Shown here piece after piece: positions 60,949 to 64,000 of a stretch of 64,000 bases of DNA (position 1 is its first letter; each line of letters starts with the position of its first letter). The translations under genes and the position numbers were made by a program. A model generated the notes under the pieces. The model worked only from the letters and a program-made list of their open reading frames with translations, had not been told where the DNA came from and did not search any database. The stretch covers positions 5,444-69,443 of the forward strand of contig CAZPYJ010000023.1 in the NCBI GenBank assembly GCA_964590645.1, written 5' to 3'. The stretch comes from JAGNHN01 sp964590645 (GTDB lineage: Bacteria > Bacteroidota > Bacteroidia > Bacteroidales > JAGNHN01).

Positions 60949-62439
60949 ATGAAGATGAAAAAGTATATTCCCTATCTGATCGCTTTTTCCTTCCTGCTTA
61001 CGGTATTCTCCTGTACCAAGCTGGATGAAGAATTGTATGACAAGATCCCCGGAAATCTCTATCCCGAAAACGATAACCAGATTGCCAACCTGAGTGTGGA
61101 GGCTTATACCAAGTTCAAGGACCTGGCCGACGACAAAGGATGGTGGTTCCTTGCCCAGGAGATCAGTTCCGATGAGTTCTGTGCCCCTACACGAGGCGCT
61201 GATTGGTACGATGGCGGCAAATGGGTCAATATGCACCGCCACCAGTGGACCAACGACGACGAAGGTGTGAACCGGATGTGGGGGGCTTTCTGGACCGGCA
61301 TCACCACCAGCAACCAGGTTTTGGATATGATGCGCGAACTCCCGCAGAACGATGCCCTGATGGCCAAAATGAAAGAAGTGGAGGTACTGCGTTCCTTCTT
61401 TTATTATCTATTGCTCGATAATTATGGCGATGCGCCCTATCTTACTTCTGTCAATGATGCCCCGGCCCAGCCTTTCAAAATTCCGCGTGCCGCAATGTAC
61501 GACAGCCTGGTCACTACCATCACCGCTGCCCTTCCCTATCTGAAGCCCATCAACAACAAGTATATGGTGACCCGCTATGTCGGCTTTGCCCTGCTGGCCA
61601 AGCTGTACCTGAATGCGGAAGTCTATACCGGTAACCCGCAATGGGAACTGGCCGGACAATACACCGACAGCGTACTGGCCGGGCCCTATATGCTGGTGAA
61701 TGATGTGAAATCTCCTTTCGCTACCAACAATGAGAATAATCCGGAGATCATTCTTTCCATTCCTTACGACGAAGACAATTTCCAGGGTTTCCGCATCCAT
61801 ATGCGCACCCTGCACTACCAGCATAACCTCAAATACGATATGCCGGTAGGCCCCTGGAACGGCCTGGCCGTGGTACCCACCCACTTCGACCGTTACGAAA
61901 CCAATGACCTGCGTCGCGAAGCCTACCATATCTTCGGTCCGCAGTACGATGTGAATGGCAATATCATCATCGACGGGGAAACCAATAAGCCCCTGGATAT
62001 AGATCCTTATCTTCCTGCCCTCTATATGCAGGCGCCTGACTTTACCCCCGAACAGATCCGGACTACCGGAGCCAGGCTTGGAAAGTATGAAATCAAGATG
62101 GGGGCAAAAGAAAACCTCAGCAATGACTTTCCTTTGTTCAGAATTACCGACTTTTACCTGATGAAAGCCGAGACGGAGATCCGTTTGGGCCGCAGCGGGG
62201 ATGAGTGGATCAACCCCATCCGCCAGCGGGCAGGGGTGAGCACCTGGTCGGGGGCGACTTTGAATGAGCTGCTGGATGAACGAGGAAGAGAATTGTATAT
62301 GGAAGGACACCGCCGTCAGGATCAGATCCGTTTTGGTACCTGGGGCAATGCTTGGTGGGAGAAAGAAGCCTCCGGCCCGGAAAGAGAAACCTTCCCCATC
62401 CCAAAATGGGCCACCGATCTAAATCCGAATCTTTTATAA
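60949..62439 (+). CDS. susD: SusD/RagB-type surface glycan-binding lipoprotein
   Basis: 496 aa. Lipoprotein signal (YLIAFSFLLTVFSC, Cys near 22), SusD helical repeats (FLAQEISSDEFCAPTRGADWYDGGKW; VEVLRSFFYYLLLDNYGDAPYL; RYVGFALLAKLYLNAEVYTG) and the C-terminal RRQDQIRFG. It caps SusC on the outside and captures glucan chains. Confidence 0.96.
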   Translation: MKMKKYIPYLIAFSFLLTVFSCTKLDEELYDKIPGNLYPENDNQIANLSVEAYTKFKDLADDKGWWFLAQEISSDEFCAPTRGADWYDGGKWVNMHRHQWTNDDEGVNRMWGAFWTGITTSNQVLDMMRELPQNDALMAKMKEVEVLRSFFYYLLLDNYGDAPYLTSVNDAPAQPFKIPRAAMYDSLVTTITAALPYLKPINNKYMVTRYVGFALLAKLYLNAEVYTGNPQWELAGQYTDSVLAGPYMLVNDVKSPFATNNENNPEIILSIPYDEDNFQGFRIHMRTLHYQHNLKYDMPVGPWNGLAVVPTHFDRYETNDLRREAYHIFGPQYDVNGNIIIDGETNKPLDIDPYLPALYMQAPDFTPEQIRTTGARLGKYEIKMGAKENLSNDFPLFRITDFYLMKAETEIRLGRSGDEWINPIRQRAGVSTWSGATLNELLDERGRELYMEGHRRQDQIRFGTWGNAWWEKEASGPERETFPIPKWATDLNPNLL

Positions 62440-62478
62440 ACACTATTAACCCAATTTTTCACCAAATCCTTATCAATT

Positions 62479-63726
62479 ATGAAACGTTTGAGTATGAAAA
62501 CCTTGATGAAAGTAATGTGGATGCTGGCCCTGGCATCTGCGGTCACCTTCACCGCCTGTAACAAGGACGATGATGACGATGACGACAAACCTGTGATCAT
62601 CCTCGATGGTCTGTATGTGAAAGGCGATGCTGTAGCCTATTCCGATTTCAATGATGATGCCCGTATGGCCATCACACGCAATGAGGTGAACCAGACCGAT
62701 CGCCCCACCCTCTACGAACTCTACATCCCCATCCGTGCAACTGGTGGGTTTAACATCGTGATGGTGGAAGGAAGTACCCGCAAAACCTATGGCCCGGGTG
62801 GAGACTTTGCAGTGGTTACCAACCCTACTACGGATGAACCGCAAGTTGATTTCTGGAGGGGAACCTATCAGGAAACAGAAACCAAGTTCACCGTACCTGC
62901 CGATGGTATGTACCACGTGGTGATCGATACCGATCTGGGCAAATGTGCTGTCATCCCCGTACATTGGGGTGTGATTGGTGCTGCTACGCCTAATGGTTGG
63001 GGTGGATCCACTCAACTGACCGAATCCGCCTTTGACAGCAAGTCGATGAGCTGGAGCGTGCAGGATTTTGAACTCCGTGGCGGCGACTGGAAATTCCGTT
63101 ATTCCAACGGTTGGAAGGTGGAGCTTGATACCACCCTCGACATTGGTGGTGGCGATATCGGTGTAAAGGTGAATACCAACCTCGGAGAAGCCGTAGATAA
63201 CCTGGTGCCCGGTGGTGCCAACATCGTGAACAGCGCCCCCGGCCTGTACAGCATCACCCTGGCCTATACCCTTGGCGATGGCTATACAGCCACGGTAACC
63301 AAAACCGGTGACCTGCCTTTGACCAATTGGGCCGGCGTGGAATGCGATGCCGTTGGAACCGGTGTCAGCATCGACAACCCGACCGCTACCCCTGATCCCT
63401 CAGGCTGGAACTGGGGTAATGTTGTGGTAGCCGACAATGGCGGCGTACCTACCCAGGCAGGCGATGTCTATACCTGGACCTGGACCAGCATCATCCTGGA
63501 AGCCAATGAAGGCTTCAAGCTGCGTACCCTCAATGGCGTGGCTCCTCCAAGCGGTGGCGCCAACTTCGATGTCGGTTACAGCGCTATCAATACCGCCAAC
63601 AGCACCAGCAACCTGGTAGACGATGGCAGCGGCAATATCGTGGTATCCACCAAGGCTACCTATAATATTACCCTCACCATCGATGCGGCCAACAGCGATG
63701 TGAAAGAAATTACCATCACGGATTAA
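62479..63726 (+). CDS. SusE/SusF-like starch-binding surface lipoprotein
   Basis: 415 aa. Lipobox FTAC followed by CNKDDDDDDDK, an acidic export signal that sends lipoproteins to the cell surface. After it come beta modules including WGVIGAATPNGWGGSTQLTESAF, the SusE/F starch-binding type (GAATPxGW), and two further repeats with WTWTSIILEANEGFKLRT. Non-enzymatic; helps hold starch at the surface. 39 bp after susD and followed by a strong terminator. Confidence 0.88.
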   Translation: MKRLSMKTLMKVMWMLALASAVTFTACNKDDDDDDDKPVIILDGLYVKGDAVAYSDFNDDARMAITRNEVNQTDRPTLYELYIPIRATGGFNIVMVEGSTRKTYGPGGDFAVVTNPTTDEPQVDFWRGTYQETETKFTVPADGMYHVVIDTDLGKCAVIPVHWGVIGAATPNGWGGSTQLTESAFDSKSMSWSVQDFELRGGDWKFRYSNGWKVELDTTLDIGGGDIGVKVNTNLGEAVDNLVPGGANIVNSAPGLYSITLAYTLGDGYTATVTKTGDLPLTNWAGVECDAVGTGVSIDNPTATPDPSGWNWGNVVVADNGGVPTQAGDVYTWTWTSIILEANEGFKLRTLNGVAPPSGGANFDVGYSAINTANSTSNLVDDGSGNIVVSTKATYNITLTIDAANSDVKEITITD

Positions 63727-63750
63727 TTTCCGGAGGATCTTTTTTTTAAG

Positions 63751-63783
63751 CGGGGCTGGTCAGTGACCGGCCCCGTTTTTTTT
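63751..63783 (+). terminator. Rho-independent terminator of the susCDE operon
   Basis: CGGGGCTGGTCA-G-TGACCGGCCCCG followed by eight T; 24 bp past the stop. Confidence 0.93.
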
Positions 63784-64000
63784 ATGTAAGAAGTCAGAAT
63801 TCAAAAGGAATAAGTCATAAGAAGGGGGATAGAAGAAACCTCATTGCGTTCATCGCGCTTCTTTGCGATCCCTGCGGTTAAAAAAGCACGAGTCCGAGTG
63901 CGAATTGTTGAGGAGAAGCCTGTCTGCCGGTAGGCAGAGAGAAGCCCCTTTGCGAATTCTAAGATAAAGTCAAGCACTAATTGACAAGATTTGCATAGGT
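63784..64000. repeat. Degenerate intergenic repeats at the right edge
   Basis: GTAAGAAGTC, AAGTCATAAG, CTTTGCGATCCCTGCGGTTAA, GAGTCCGAGTGCG and CTGCCGGTAGGCAG, related to words at 45001-45131 and 38690. No gene is seen in these 217 bp. Confidence 0.5.

Overview
The window reads as about 64 kb of a Bacteroidota chromosome at roughly 50% GC by eye. It carries SusC/SusD-type receptors and proteins with type IX secretion (T9SS) C-terminal domains (CHU_C/gliding type and Por type). Promoters repeatedly show the Bacteroidota -7 box TAnnTTTG, and Shine-Dalgarno sites are largely absent. A run of exactly 100 Ns at 26468-26567 inside a tandem repeat shows that this is a scaffolded draft, probably a metagenome-assembled genome. 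I cannot place it below phylum with confidence.

Layout. 1-3.4 kb: periplasmic double-parvulin isomerase (cut by the window edge) and guaB. 3.4-3.9 kb: repeats. 3.9-12.1 kb, minus strand: catalytic M16 protease, ECF sigma factor, membrane protein with a TonB-like linker and CHU_C domain, M16 pseudo-protease, and a giant T9SS surface protein. 12.3-17.5 kb, plus strand: glyA, then a polyphosphate run (sixA, ppk1, ppx) and a DivIC/FtsB-like gene. 17.5-22.2 kb, minus strand: rlmL-pfkA-priA. 22.3-25.7 kb: a small Cys-rich exported protein divergent from a histidine kinase/response regulator operon, with four phased TGTTAA hexamers between them, then an AraC-GyrI regulator. 25.7-27.4 kb: about three tandem ~596-bp units, each with a four-helix-bundle gene, ending at tRNA-Arg(CCU). 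27.5-34.7 kb: NUDIX, a DIPFNT-repeat protein, rsmI, an M28 peptidase, a conserved unknown, tyrS, lemA and an M48 protease.

34.7-38.8 kb is accessory: arrays of an exact 10-bp repeat and ~330-bp core repeats flank an AT-rich cassette (SDR oxidoreductase, double SnoaL lipoprotein, divergent HxlR regulator with three probable operators). 38.8-41.6 kb: a CYTH enzyme, a possible degenerate CYTH partner, PiT phosphate transporter and its DUF47/PhoU-like partner. 41.7-45.0 kb: PfkB-type (adenosine) kinase and an EF-G paralogue with altered GTPase motifs. 45.2-48.5 kb: cydDC.

48.6-63.7 kb is an alpha-glucan/maltose utilisation locus split into two divergent operons. One encodes SusC, SusD and a SusE/F-like lipoprotein. 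The other encodes a secreted GH13 amylase with a T9SS tail, an MFS sugar transporter, a trehalose-synthase-like GH13 and a beta-phosphoglucomutase/GH65 phosphorylase fusion. Together they would cut glucan at the surface, import the products, interconvert maltose and trehalose, and phosphorolyse the disaccharide to glucose-6-phosphate plus glucose.

The signals I find most worth following are the phased TGTTAA array, the triplicated four-helix-bundle unit beside a tRNA, the repeat-flanked cassette with HxlR operators, the ECF/CHU_C/M16 operon and the EF-G paralogue. Nearly leaderless promoters also recur.
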